Origin: CBDFHV01 sp965247705
GTDB taxonomy: Bacteria; Pseudomonadota; Alphaproteobacteria; Rhodospirillales; CAMCUA01
Length of the DNA: 45,265 nt
Direction of reading: 5' to 3'
Assembly: GCA_965247705.1 (NCBI GenBank)
Contig: CBDFHV010000055.1
Location: forward strand, 1-45,265
Within the stretch, counting starts at the first letter, position 1. Each line of letters opens with the position of its first letter. Below are positions 1 to 7,436 of the stretch, one piece after another. Made by a program: the position numbers and the translations under genes. The notes beneath the pieces are model-generated. The model was given only the letters and a program-made list of their open reading frames with translations. It searched no databases and was not told the origin of the DNA.

Positions 1-66
1 TTCGATGCTGACAAAAAACTACCTGTTGTGTACTACACCCGTCAACCCACAATATGTAGAAAGTTG

Positions 67-633
67 CTAACCCGTTGTCCGCACTTGCGAATTCGTCCGT
101 TCGTAGCCGTAGTGAACGGCCAGCATGCCAAGCGCCGTAATCAGCACGCCGGTCGCCAGATTGAGGTGTACCGGCCGGCCGTTCCACCCCTGACCGAGCG
201 CCCACTCGCGCAGGCTGTGGCCGAGACCGACGACGGACCAGACACAGCTGCCACCAGGGCTGGCGATGCCGCCCAGCACTTCAAGGGCGCGATACACCCG
301 CTCGCGCGCCGCCATCTGGTTGTCGGAGAGCGTGTGTTCCCGATGACTTGCCGAGACACGGATCAAATCTCGCGGTGGGGTGGCGTCGTAGGCGGCGATG
401 GTGAAGTGGGCCTCAAAGTCTCGCGCCGCATCATGCATGGCGGCCGTGATGGTCCCGGCCTTGCGCAGACGCCCGAGTGTATCGACGGCGCGGGCATGGG
501 TGACGGACCGGCCCTCGGGGTCTGCCTCGGATACCATCTCCGCCTTGCGGCCGCCGGACAGGCGCACGACTTCACGACGCGGGCGTGCGGTTCGCGTCTT
601 ACCCTTGGCAGCGCGTTTCCTGCGCTTAGCCAT
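67..633 (-). CDS. DUF6456-like prophage protein
   Basis: Last gene of the leftward phage operon inside the window (188 aa). The N-terminus is very basic (MAKRRKRAAKGKTRTARPRR), suggesting nucleic-acid contact. The C-terminal half (RVYRALEVLGG, then a Trp-rich helical stretch ending LGMLAVHYG) resembles the DUF6456 type of small helical domain found in alphaproteobacterial phages and regulators; this is a recalled resemblance, not a search. I start it at the internal ATG at 633 because it overlaps the end of the upstream gene by 8 bases, as do its neighbours, although no strong Shine-Dalgarno is visible. The open frame extends to 720, but that extra stretch lies inside the preceding gene and looks non-native. 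Possibly a late or antitermination-type regulator given its place at the operon end, but that is inference. Confidence 0.6.
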   Translation of the reverse strand: MAKRRKRAAKGKTRTARPRREVVRLSGGRKAEMVSEADPEGRSVTHARAVDTLGRLRKAGTITAAMHDAARDFEAHFTIAAYDATPPRDLIRVSASHREHTLSDNQMAARERVYRALEVLGGIASPGGSCVWSVVGLGHSLREWALGQGWNGRPVHLNLATGVLITALGMLAVHYGYERTNSQVRTTG

Positions 634-868
634 GGGCCGCGGTCCGATGGTCCTGCATGGACACGGCGCGCCCGCATGCGTCTCTGCCCGACTCCGACCG
701 TCTGCCGTAAAGCTTCTCACCGAGTTGGCGGACCAACTCGCGCTCGGGCCAGGTGAGACGGCCGTCCTCGGCGGCGATCACCAGGATGCCCTGTTCGCAC
801 CAGCCCTCGCGTTTGACTTCGTCGGCCGGCCGGCGCTCGCCGCCATAGCCCTTGGACAACCACCTCAC
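626..868 (-). CDS. small phage protein of unknown function
   Basis: An 80-aa product that I do not recognise. It uses a GTG start: the stop of the preceding DUF6378-like gene and this start share GTGA, and GGGAG lies 8 nt upstream, so the two are translationally coupled. The middle of the protein (ILVIAAEDGRLTWPERELVR) looks like a compact helical domain; no membrane segment, signal peptide or metal site is visible. The 3' end overlaps the next gene. Position in the operon implies an early phage function. Confidence 0.6.
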   Translation of the reverse strand: MRWLSKGYGGERRPADEVKREGWCEQGILVIAAEDGRLTWPERELVRQLGEKLYGRRSESGRDACGRAVSMQDHRTAAHG

Positions 869-1122
869 CGGGTGATCTCCCTCAAGCAGGCGCCGTAGCC
901 GAGGACATCAACCAGGCTGTCGAGGTGCTTGGGATTGTGGGCGAGCCGGGCCATCTTGAGGTCCATCAGGCAAAGCGCGACCTGGGCCGCCGTGACCCGG
1001 ATCCCGAGCACCTGCGACCAGCGTGCCGCGATGTGTTCGAACAGGTCCTCAGGCTCGCCGTACTCGCCGCGCCGCTGTTCGACGACACCAGCGGCGTGGC
1101 TGAGCAGCATGGTGCCGTTCAT
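865..1122 (-). CDS. DUF6378-like phage protein
   Basis: An 85-aa protein with the layout of the DUF6378 family of short phage proteins: RGEYGEPEDLFEHIAARW near the N-terminus, then ALCLMDLKMARLAHNPKH and DSLVDVLGYGACL. The E/D-rich helices separated by a K-A-R-L motif recall all-alpha NTP-pyrophosphohydrolase (MazG-like) folds, and a nucleotide-pool role has been suggested for relatives; that part is inference. The ATG at 1122 overlaps the TGA of the RuvC-like gene (ATGA) and has AGGTG five bases upstream; its own TGA overlaps the GTG of the next gene. This is a tightly coupled early operon. Confidence 0.7.
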   Translation of the reverse strand: MNGTMLLSHAAGVVEQRRGEYGEPEDLFEHIAARWSQVLGIRVTAAQVALCLMDLKMARLAHNPKHLDSLVDVLGYGACLREITR

Positions 1123-1730
1123 CGCGCACCTGTCTGGTTCTCAATGGCCCATAGCAGCAGCGCGATGGCGTCGGCCTCGTTGTCGTCACAGGGAGCGAAG
1201 CCGCGTGCGCGGACAGCCTCGATTACCGCCTGCTTGGACGCGTTACCCTTGCCGGTGACGTGGCGCTTGATGGTGCCGACCGGCACGCCTTGATAGGGGA
1301 TGCCGTGGTGCTCGCACCAGGCGGCGGCGTGCGCAAGAAAACCGCCGTAGACCTGCGCCGCGCTGGTGCCGGCATGGCGGCGAACCTCCTCGAGATAGAT
1401 CGCATCGATGCTGCCGGCGGTGTTCCTGACCTCGGTGAGCCAGCGCTTGAAGCGCAGAAATCTCATGCCGCCGCCCTCGAAGCGGTCGGGCCGGAACGAC
1501 GCCGTGCCGCTGCTCACGGTGCCGTCCGGGTGACGCAGCGCCCAGCCGGTGGTGGTGCCGAGGTCGAGCGCGAGGATCGCGCCGGTGGCGGCCTGTCCGG
1601 CATCGTTGGCGGCCGGCACCGGGGGCTGGGCCGCCGGGCAGGCGACGCCGGCATTGGCGTCGTGGCGGGCCGCCGGCAGGTGGAGGCGGTTTCCGGGCGG
1701 CAGGTTCTTTGGCAGAGTTGCGTGAGCCAT
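1119..1730 (-). CDS. RuvC-like Holliday junction resolvase (phage type)
   Basis: A 203-aa protein with an RNase H/RuvC fold. The first catalytic strand ILALDLGTTTGW carries Asp near residue 56; the second, IDAIYLEEV, carries Glu about 114-115; the C-terminal helix CDDNEADAIALLLWA carries the last acidic pair, near 183 and 187. The order and spacing fit phage RuvC-like endonucleases that resolve branched DNA during recombination or before packaging. The first ~45 residues are Pro/Ala-rich and probably disordered. I choose the ATG at 1730 because AAGGAG lies 7 nt upstream; an upstream in-frame codon at 1802 has no such site. Its 3' end overlaps the DUF6378-like gene. It probably works with the primase-helicase and PD-(D/E)XK nuclease of the same operon. 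Confidence 0.85.
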   Translation of the reverse strand: MAHATLPKNLPPGNRLHLPAARHDANAGVACPAAQPPVPAANDAGQAATGAILALDLGTTTGWALRHPDGTVSSGTASFRPDRFEGGGMRFLRFKRWLTEVRNTAGSIDAIYLEEVRRHAGTSAAQVYGGFLAHAAAWCEHHGIPYQGVPVGTIKRHVTGKGNASKQAVIEAVRARGFAPCDDNEADAIALLLWAIENQTGAR

Positions 1731-1808
1731 TGATGATCTCCTTCGATCGGGGTTGTCGTGGTCAGGGTGGCGGCGGGGAACTTCCAGGAACGCCGTCGCC
1801 ACCCGCTC

Positions 1809-2375
1809 TCAAAACGGAATCTCGTCTCCCTTCTCCCAGTCGATGGCGGGTTTGGCGACGCGGCGGACCGATGCGCCGGGAAAGACGCGTTTGGCCTCGA
1901 GCACGGTCTCGCCCAGGGCCTCGATCAGGATCGCGACCTCGTCCAGGGTGAACACCCGGCACTCGCGGCAGACGTGGTGGGCCTCGGCCTCGGTGCGGGT
2001 GAGCGAGACCACCTCGCCCGAGCCGGGCAGCACGCATTCCCAGACCTCGGGCGCGAGCGGGGCTTGGCCGTCCTCGGTGGCGGCGTGATCGAGCGCGTCC
2101 CAGGCCCGCTTCATGCCCTCGGCCTGGGCGCGGATATAGCTTTCCCGATCGGTCTCGATGGCGGCGTCGAGCTTGTCCTTCTGGGCGTCGAACCTCGCTC
2201 TCAGGAGATCGCTCACCAGCAGTCGCAGCCGGCCGACGCCCCATTTGCGCTCCATCTCGTGGGCGATACGGTCGAGGCCGTCGAGGATGGCGCGGATCAC
2301 GTAGTCCGACGGCGCCATGGGATCGGACGCGGGATCGGCCGTAACGACGGGCGGGCGAGGTCTCGCCCGGGTCAC
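1809..2375 (-). CDS. phage replication-operon protein with SSB-like C-terminal tip
   Basis: A 188-aa protein of unknown family. Starts at GTG 2375, supported by a textbook AGGAGG 7 nt upstream; the ATG at 2318 has no ribosome site. It is largely helical in the first half (DYVIRAILDGLDRIAHEMERKW) and has a CxxC pair (HHVCRECRVF) in the middle. The last residues, DWEKGDEIPF, closely resemble the acidic DDDIPF tip with which bacterial single-stranded DNA-binding proteins recruit partners. I see no OB-fold signature, so it may be an SSB substitute or an adaptor that mimics the tip; this is inference. The 253 bp upstream hold the iteron-like array. Confidence 0.6.
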   Translation of the reverse strand: MTRARPRPPVVTADPASDPMAPSDYVIRAILDGLDRIAHEMERKWGVGRLRLLVSDLLRARFDAQKDKLDAAIETDRESYIRAQAEGMKRAWDALDHAATEDGQAPLAPEVWECVLPGSGEVVSLTRTEAEAHHVCRECRVFTLDEVAILIEALGETVLEAKRVFPGASVRRVAKPAIDWEKGDEIPF

Positions 2376-2484
2376 GACCGGGCCTCCTGAGAAAGGGGTT
2401 TCGGAGCGATGTGCGGACGCCGCCGGGCCCCAAGGGGAGGTGGGAGCGGCCGCGTGAGCGGCGCGCCACCACCCCCTTTAGGGG

Positions 2485-2599
2485 CGCACACGTCGCACAT
2501 TCGCACACGCTGGGAATCCGGGCGTGTGCGAGACCCGTGTGCGAGTGTGCGGTCGCACACTCGCACATCCGCAGAAATCCTTGTGTGCGGCCGTGTGCG
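2485..2599. repeat. iteron-like array: ten copies of CGCACAY/RTGTGCG
   Basis: Ten copies of a 7-bp word in 115 bp. Forward copies (CGCACAC or CGCACAT) start at 2485, 2494, 2502, 2554 and 2562; inverted copies (GTGTGCG) start at 2524, 2537, 2545, 2583 and 2593. Many are followed or preceded by the same extra base, extending the word to TCGCACAC. Neighbours are mostly 8-10 bp apart. The pair at 2545-2560 forms a palindrome with a 2-base centre. The array fills the gap between the primase-helicase stop (2629) and the next gene's start (2375). It could be a replication origin bound by the primase-helicase or another early protein, or a multi-site operator for the downstream genes. Confidence 0.75.
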
Positions 2600-2628
2600 A
2601 CGGCTCGTACATGGAATATGATTCATCC

Positions 2629-4872
2629 TCAACATGCGGCCTCCTCGGCGGCAAATTCGGGCGGTTGGGCCGCGATGTCGGCGGCCGATGCCGGCGTGGC
2701 GAAGCGCTTGAGCGTGACCGGCTTGCGCCTCTCGTCGCAGGTGAAGCCCTGGGACGAGCCGTTCTTGACGATGCAGATATTGCTTCGGCAGGCGGCCATG
2801 ATGGCATCGCGAAGGGTCTGGCTGACCCGTTGATGACCGCCGCCGTCCGACTGTCGGTATCTTGCAAAACGCTTGTCGTCGCTCCACGCGAGCAGCCTGG
2901 CCGCCGCGTTCAGGGTAATCTCGGGATCGCCCACGCGCGCCAAGAGACAGGCGATGACCGTGCGATGAAGATCGTCATCGCCGTCATCGAGCTCGGATGT
3001 CTCCAGCGCCTCCGGAACCAGGACCCCGACCTCGTCGTCGTTGGCGATGGTGACGCTTTCGCGGCGAAACCAACGGGCCCTGTCGGTGATGAGCGCGACA
3101 TTGGCCTTGGCATCGTCGAGACGGACATAAAGGCGACGGTCCTCTTCCGCGACGCCATGGCGCTCGGCGTCCCTGGCGCTCATCGAGAACAGCGTCTGGA
3201 CGATGCGCGCGACGCCGGTGAGCGCGCTGGCGCCGCGCGCGGTGTTCATGTTGCCGGCGTGCCCGTCGCTCGAGCCCTGGGGCGGCTTGGCCGTGTGGTG
3301 CACCAGCATGACGGCGCAATCGCCCTTGCGGGCGATCTCCCGGAACATCGCCGCCACCGCCTTGATCTCGGCGTTCGCGTTCTCGTTGACCTCGTGGGTC
3401 TCGACGAAGGGATCGACGACAAAGAGGCCGATCCCGTGCTCGCGAACCTGCGATGCGCAGGCATCGACATCGGGAAGGCGGATCACGTTGCCCTCACGGT
3501 CTGCCCGGGCCACCAGAAGCGGCCGGTCGGCGCCGCTGTTAAGCGCGAGCCGTCCCCCTACTTCATCGAACGGGATGTCCCAGAATTGCAAGACGGCGGC
3601 GAGCCGCCGCTTGAGCTCGTCGGCGTCATCTTCATTGTTGTAGATCCAGGCCTTCGCCTGCTCATGAACATCCTGGCCGGTGATCGCGCACCCGGTGACC
3701 ACGGCGACCGCCTGCTCGATGCCGAGTGTGGACTTGCCGACCCCGGGCGGCGCTACCTGAACGGTGACGCTGCCGCGCAGGAGCGAACGCCCCAGCAGCC
3801 AGCACCGGCGCGGCAACATAGCGACGTTGAGATTTTCGATGAAGGAGGCCTTCAGGGGACCCTGAACCTCCTCCGCCCGGCTGACCTCGTGGGTGGGGTT
3901 CGGTGCGTTCCACTTCGCCCGCCCGCCTCCGATCATGCGGGCGACCTCGCGGCGGGTCTGTTCGATGGTGTAGCTGGGCAGCGTGAGCGCCTCGGCGGCG
4001 GTCAGGATCTCGTCATCGGACCAGCCGCGGGCGATCCAGTGGCCGGTGAGCCGAACCAGGTTGTTGTGCCAGTGATCGCCCGCGCGGATGGCGGCAAGGC
4101 AGGCCTCCACCGTCACGCCATCGAACTCGGAGCCGATATTGAGGCCGTTCTTGGGCGCGGGGACCGCCTCTGGGCCGGACAAAGTCTCCGTTTCGGGTGG
4201 GAAGGCCTTGGCGAGCTGGCCCGGGTAGTATTGGCGCGGCCGCACATCGTCGAAGACAAGGAACTCGGTCCGCTCGATGACCCGGCCGGGCTTGACCGGC
4301 CAGGCGATGGAGCCTCCCAGGCGCAGCACGCGGCCCGGGTTGACGACCGAGGCATCGCCGCCGAGCGCGGCCGCCAATGCCCGGTTCTGGCGCTGGCAGG
4401 CTTGCGGATCGAGCTCGGGCGTTTCCTGCCGCCAGAGCATCTGCGCCCGGACATGCGGATGTCGCCCGGTCACCACCACCGCGGTCGGTGGACAGCCCCG
4501 GTGACGGTAGTTCACCCGGGCCGTCGCGATCACGTCGTCGTCGAGATCGACATAGAAGGCGGTGAGCGCCAGGAAGTCCTCGTCCTTGCAGCGGCCGAAG
4601 GGGGCTATATCCGGCTTGCGCAGGGCCTGGCCGACATAGACGTTCTGACCAGGCACCCTGTTTTGGCTCAAGGCGCGTTCGACCAGCTCGTCGATCTCGT
4701 CGGTGCCGAAGATCGAGGCGTGCCGGAGCCGTCCGTCGTCACGGTCCGTCCACGCCAGTTCGATCCTGCCCTCGTGGCATCCGTCGAGGTCACCGCCGAA
4801 CAGGTGCTCGAGGTGGCGCAGCATCTGCTCGGGATCGGGCTCGATCATGGGCTGGACGTTGCTGTCGGTCAT
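2629..4872 (-). CDS. phage primase-helicase (AEP-like domain plus RecA/RepA-type ATPase)
   Basis: A 747-aa two-domain replication protein. The N-terminal third looks like an archaeo-eukaryotic-type (RepB/prim-pol-like) primase: ALTAFYVDLDDD around 103-113 supplies the acidic metal-binding residues, followed by VVVTGRHPHVRAQMLWR and later NPGRVLRLGGSIAWPVKPGR. From about residue 350 comes a RecA-fold ATPase of the RepA/AAA_25 kind, with Walker A APPGVGKST near 374-382, a Walker B-like GLFVVDPFVE and a sensor-like VMLVHHTAKPP. Such fusions prime and unwind DNA at phage and plasmid origins. ATG 4872 is chosen because GAGG lies about 8 nt upstream; a further in-frame start at 4917 adds unconserved residues. 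The iteron-like array follows directly downstream. Confidence 0.85.
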   Translation of the reverse strand: MTDSNVQPMIEPDPEQMLRHLEHLFGGDLDGCHEGRIELAWTDRDDGRLRHASIFGTDEIDELVERALSQNRVPGQNVYVGQALRKPDIAPFGRCKDEDFLALTAFYVDLDDDVIATARVNYRHRGCPPTAVVVTGRHPHVRAQMLWRQETPELDPQACQRQNRALAAALGGDASVVNPGRVLRLGGSIAWPVKPGRVIERTEFLVFDDVRPRQYYPGQLAKAFPPETETLSGPEAVPAPKNGLNIGSEFDGVTVEACLAAIRAGDHWHNNLVRLTGHWIARGWSDDEILTAAEALTLPSYTIEQTRREVARMIGGGRAKWNAPNPTHEVSRAEEVQGPLKASFIENLNVAMLPRRCWLLGRSLLRGSVTVQVAPPGVGKSTLGIEQAVAVVTGCAITGQDVHEQAKAWIYNNEDDADELKRRLAAVLQFWDIPFDEVGGRLALNSGADRPLLVARADREGNVIRLPDVDACASQVREHGIGLFVVDPFVETHEVNENANAEIKAVAAMFREIARKGDCAVMLVHHTAKPPQGSSDGHAGNMNTARGASALTGVARIVQTLFSMSARDAERHGVAEEDRRLYVRLDDAKANVALITDRARWFRRESVTIANDDEVGVLVPEALETSELDDGDDDLHRTVIACLLARVGDPEITLNAAARLLAWSDDKRFARYRQSDGGGHQRVSQTLRDAIMAACRSNICIVKNGSSQGFTCDERRKPVTLKRFATPASAADIAAQPPEFAAEEAAC

Positions 4873-4936
4873 TGTGGTCGCCTCGGGCGTGGACGGCGGA
4901 AGACGGACGCCCTCCACCGCATCGCGCCCTTCGCCC

Positions 4937-4961
4937 GATCAGAACTCGGACTCGAGCAGGG
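4937..4961. repeat. 25-bp direct repeat, copy 1
   Basis: This 25-bp stretch is identical to 5058-5082, the extreme 3' end of the neighbouring gene. It encodes the same tail (LLESEF then stop) on the - strand, but here the frame is closed by a TAG a few codons upstream. It lies in the 187-bp gap before the primase-helicase start, so it is either a leftover of a duplicated gene end or a short DNA signal. Confidence 0.7.
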
Positions 4962-5057
4962 TGCGGAACGGCTAGGAAAGCCGCAAGGTGGCTGGATGTC
5001 ACCAGCCGGCAGAGGGGCATAAGAAACGATCCGCTGCCGGAGGTGCCGTCGTTGCGG

Positions 5058-5082
5058 GATCAGAACTCGGACTCGAGCAGGG
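5058..5082. repeat. 25-bp direct repeat, copy 2
   Basis: Second copy of the 25-bp repeat seen at 4937-4961, 96 bp away from it. This copy is the functional 3' end of the 5060-5680 gene, including its TGA. Confidence 0.7.
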
Positions 5083-5680
5083 GATCCGCCGCCGGTGCGG
5101 CCACAGGCGGCGGGGCGACATGGGTTGCCTGCGGCCTCGGCGCCGCCTCGCCATGCCAGATGTCGGTCGCCTCCACCGGGCTCTCGTCGGGCAGCTCGGT
5201 GGGTCGGTCCGCCCACTTCACCAGCGCGAGCGTCGGCCGATAGTTGGTGCCGTACTTGTCCTTCATCGGTTCGGACCCGGTGCAGGCGATGATGGGCACC
5301 TGACCCGGATGATCGGCGCGTCCCTCCTCGAAGGCCTGGTAGACCTCACGAATGGCGTTGCCCATGTGGATCGAGGCGCTGGAGAGCTCGACCGCGCCGG
5401 CGAAGAACTGCCGGCTGTAGGCCGCGAGCACGAAGCCGCGCTTGAAGCCCTCGCCGGGCGAAGGGGCGGCACGCTCCAGCGAGGGATCGATCACCCGTTC
5501 GGGCGCCTCGCCCTCGCGGAAGCGAAGCCAGCCGGTGGCGATATTGGCGAGATCGGCGGCGAAGGTGGGCCGGGCGATCTCTTGGTCACCGTCGTCGCCC
5601 TTGACAAACCACTTGTCTGCCTTGGCGTTGTACTTGGCATAGGGCTTGATGGTGCCGCTGGCACCGATGTTGAGAGGCAT
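5060..5680 (-). CDS. phage protein of unknown function, acidic C-tail (candidate ssDNA-binding protein)
   Basis: A 206-aa product. The ATG at 5680 (MPLNIGASGTIKPYAKYN) is preceded by AAAGGAG at 8 nt, so the much longer open frame to 5884 is not used. Conserved-looking segments are KYNAKADKWFVKG, IATGWLRFREGEAPE, GFKRGFVLAAYS and YGTNYRPTLALVKWADRP; I cannot name the family with confidence. The last ~45 residues are Pro/Ala-rich and end in an acidic aromatic tip (DPLLESEF), the design of phage single-stranded DNA-binding proteins such as gp2.5 or SSB (flexible linker plus acidic tip). Its place between a recombination nuclease and the primase-helicase fits that role, but the assignment is inference. 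Confidence 0.65.
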   Translation of the reverse strand: MPLNIGASGTIKPYAKYNAKADKWFVKGDDGDQEIARPTFAADLANIATGWLRFREGEAPERVIDPSLERAAPSPGEGFKRGFVLAAYSRQFFAGAVELSSASIHMGNAIREVYQAFEEGRADHPGQVPIIACTGSEPMKDKYGTNYRPTLALVKWADRPTELPDESPVEATDIWHGEAAPRPQATHVAPPPVAAPAADPLLESEF

Positions 5681-5708
5681 GGTCGTTCTCCTTTGCTCTC
5701 GGGGTTGA

Positions 5709-6494
5709 TCAGAATCCGTAGACCGCCGTGCCATGGGCACGGGTGATGGCGTTGTTCCAGTAGAAGCGGTCGTAATCCGGGACCAGGAGGCCGGCGAGCT
5801 CGTGGGCATCGGCCGAGATCGCCAGGAACCGGCCGAGGCGCAGGGCGATCTGGGTGAGCGCCGCGAGATGCCGGCGGACCTCATCGGCCGACAGCTCGTA
5901 GACCACGACGGCGCGGCCGTCCTTCCTGCCCCGGGTCGGTTTTACATAAGCGAGGCGGCTGCCGTAGTTGCCATGCGCCCGGGCGTAGAGTGCCGCCTGG
6001 CGGCCGTGGCTATCGCCGATCGCCGAGGGCAGCCGTTCGGCGGTCTTGAGATCGACGATCAGGCCGTGCCGATCGAAGCGCCAGTCGATATAGCCGATGA
6101 CCGGCACCGGTACGGCCTCGAGCATGACGCTGACCTTCTCCTGATAGGCCGACGGCACGCCGTATTGCCTGAGCTCCTCGAGGCCATGCGCGACATAGCC
6201 TGCGAGGTTCTTGGCCTCGGCCTCGCGCCTTTCATCGGGGTTGAGTGCCATCTCGCGATGGAAGGCCCGCTCGGCAGCCGTTACGCACTCGTTGAGCGGT
6301 AGAGACGGATCCATGAGACCCATGTGGATGCCGTGCTCGGCGGCGCGGCCACGGGCGGCGGGGGCGCCGATCGGCGAGCGGCGGCCGAGCAGGCGCTCCA
6401 TGACCCAGAGCGCGGGCGCCGCCGCCCACAGATTGAGCGCGCTCGGCGAGAGATGATCGATGCCGTGGCGCTCGAAGGGGTTCTCCACCATCAC
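5709..6494 (-). CDS. PD-(D/E)XK nuclease (Cas4/RecB-like phage exonuclease)
   Basis: A 261-aa nuclease of the PD-(D/E)XK superfamily. Visible motifs, in order: an early Ser-Pro-Ser helix (LSPSALNLW), GRAAEHGIHMG (Glu ~53), the catalytic core PVIGYIDWRF (Asp137) and LIVDLKTA (D148-L-K150), then the RecB-type helix HGRQAALYA (Q166, Y170). All catalytic positions are present, so it should be active. In phage early operons these enzymes resect double-stranded ends for recombination, commonly with a single-strand annealing or binding partner; the 5060-5680 product downstream is a candidate partner. The ATG at 6494 overlaps the preceding stop by 4 bases. Confidence 0.8.
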   Translation of the reverse strand: MMVENPFERHGIDHLSPSALNLWAAAPALWVMERLLGRRSPIGAPAARGRAAEHGIHMGLMDPSLPLNECVTAAERAFHREMALNPDERREAEAKNLAGYVAHGLEELRQYGVPSAYQEKVSVMLEAVPVPVIGYIDWRFDRHGLIVDLKTAERLPSAIGDSHGRQAALYARAHGNYGSRLAYVKPTRGRKDGRAVVVYELSADEVRRHLAALTQIALRLGRFLAISADAHELAGLLVPDYDRFYWNNAITRAHGTAVYGF

Positions 6495-6856
6495 GCGGCC
6501 CTCCTCGGGCTTCTGGAGCCATGGTGCCGCGCTCGCGGGGTCTTACCTGCCTTGATCGCGAGATAGCTGAAGTCCTCGGGCCCATGGCGGCGCTGAACCA
6601 GGTGAACCAGGTCCTGCTCAGCAGCCCTGAGCACGCGTGTCGCCAGGCGGTGCAGCGCAGCGCGCGCCTCGTTATCCGGCGCGTCGGGCTTTTGCTGGCG
6701 GTCGACGCAGAGATGGCCGCGGTGGTATTCGATCAGGCGCCCGGGACGGGCGGTTTTGAGCCAGGTAGCGAACCCGTCCGAACGCAGGGCAAGCGGGCGA
6801 GGCGGCGACACGAGGTCCGGGACTGTCGAAAGAGGGAGCACGCTCACGGTCGTCAC
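6491..6856 (-). CDS. conserved phage protein of unknown function
   Basis: A 121-aa product recognisable as a type of small protein common in alphaproteobacterial prophages: TWLKTARPGRLIEYHRGHLCVDR, then an acidic linker and a helical ALHRLATRVLRAAEQDLVHLVQRR with DFSYLAIK. The C-terminus is basic and probably disordered. The pattern (short beta strand, tail helix, basic end) suggests nucleic-acid or protein binding, but I cannot give a function. It overlaps genes on both sides by 4 bases (ATGA), so it is co-translated with the HTH protein and the nuclease. Confidence 0.65.
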   Translation of the reverse strand: MTTVSVLPLSTVPDLVSPPRPLALRSDGFATWLKTARPGRLIEYHRGHLCVDRQQKPDAPDNEARAALHRLATRVLRAAEQDLVHLVQRRHGPEDFSYLAIKAGKTPRARHHGSRSPRRAA

Positions 6857-7104
6857 GCCGTCCGCCCTTGCGCTCCGGCGCCTTGGGACGTGAACAACGG
6901 CCCACTGGGCTCCGACTGGCGCAACTGCTCTTGTTCGTATCGCTCGACGTCTTCAAGCCGGTAAACGACGCGGCCGCCGATCTTCAGGTAGGGCAGGCCC
7001 TCACCGCTGGAGCGCCAACGCTCAAGCGTGCGTGGGGAGATGTTCCAACGGTCGGCGAGTTCGACCTGATTGAGGTGTCGAATTGTTAATCTTTCGATCG
7101 TCAT
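6853..7104 (-). CDS. AlpA/excisionase-like helix-turn-helix protein
   Basis: An 83-aa protein with a MerR-type winged helix (HTH_17/AlpA class): ELADRWNISPRTLERWRSSGEGLPYLKIGGRVVYRLEDVERYE is the helix-turn-helix plus the beta-wing (KIGGRVVYR) typical of this class. In phages such proteins act as excisionases, bending DNA at the attachment site, or as early regulators. It sits 16 bp after the Cro-like gene and overlaps the next gene. The integrase is about 6.5 kb away on the far side of the repressor, so a purely regulatory role is equally possible. Confidence 0.8.
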   Translation of the reverse strand: MTIERLTIRHLNQVELADRWNISPRTLERWRSSGEGLPYLKIGGRVVYRLEDVERYEQEQLRQSEPSGPLFTSQGAGAQGRTA

Positions 7105-7120
7105 CTTTGAAAATCCCCAA

Positions 7121-7348
7121 TCATTTGTCGTACGGGCGGCTCGGGTTCTTGCCTACCATCCCGTCGTTCTCGTGGATGAAGGCCAGAATCCGATCGGCGG
7201 TCGCCAGGGTCGGGGAACGACCACGGCGCAAATTCAGCACGAGAGAAGGGTCTCCGACCGCCTGGCGTCCGAATTCCGTGGGCTTGAAGCCGGTGCGTTC
7301 GAGGAATGCCTCAACGGTCGAATGGAAGTGTTCGGTCAGCGTCTTCAT
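7121..7348 (-). CDS. small Cro-like phage regulator
   Basis: A 75-aa protein from the ATG at 7348 (MKTLTEHFHS); a start at 7363 would add five residues, and neither has a clear ribosome site. The sequence TEFGRQAVGDPSLVLNLRRGRSPTLATADRILAFI reads as a lambda-repressor-type helix-turn-helix in which the recognition region is DPSLVLNLRRG. It is transcribed away from the CI-type repressor with only 88 bp between them, the usual cro/cI layout. It should be the first gene of the leftward early operon. Confidence 0.7.
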   Translation of the reverse strand: MKTLTEHFHSTVEAFLERTGFKPTEFGRQAVGDPSLVLNLRRGRSPTLATADRILAFIHENDGMVGKNPSRPYDK

Positions 7349-7378
7349 GGTAGGAACATTCAAATCAAATGATTCCTA

Positions 7379-7407
7379 TTGCGTCAATTGGAAAAGATTG
7401 TTAATTA
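7379..7407 (+). promoter_or_regulatory. candidate repressor-maintenance promoter
   Basis: TTGCGT (7379-7384) and TAATTA (7402-7407) are separated by exactly 17 bp and lie 30 bp before the repressor start. Both deviate from consensus by two bases. The -10 box lies inside the inverted repeat at 7396-7420, so a bound repressor would compete with RNA polymerase. Identified by eye only. Confidence 0.45.
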
Positions 7408-7420
7408 CCTATTACCAATC
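7396..7420. promoter_or_regulatory. candidate phage operator (inverted repeat)
   Basis: GATTGTTAAT and ATTACCAATC form 10-bp arms with a 5-bp centre; 9 of the 10 positions pair. The site lies in the 88-bp AT-rich gap between the divergent cro-like and cI-like genes, overlapping the candidate -10 box of the repressor gene. This is where a CI operator should be. Confidence 0.6.
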
Positions 7421-7436
7421 ACAGGGGAGACCCGCC

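Noticed and set aside
2485..2599. CRISPR array
   Set aside because: The repeats are 7 bp, in both orientations, with 1-20 bp between them; no spacers or cas genes.
2524..5022. Long + strand open frame opposite the primase-helicase
   Set aside because: Antisense to a gene with clear motifs; long opposite frames are common in G+C-rich DNA, and this one shows no domain or ribosome site.
7083..7436. N-terminal extension of the repressor reading frame
   Set aside because: It covers the divergent cro-like gene and operator; the ATG at 7437 has a good ribosome site and starts the conserved part.
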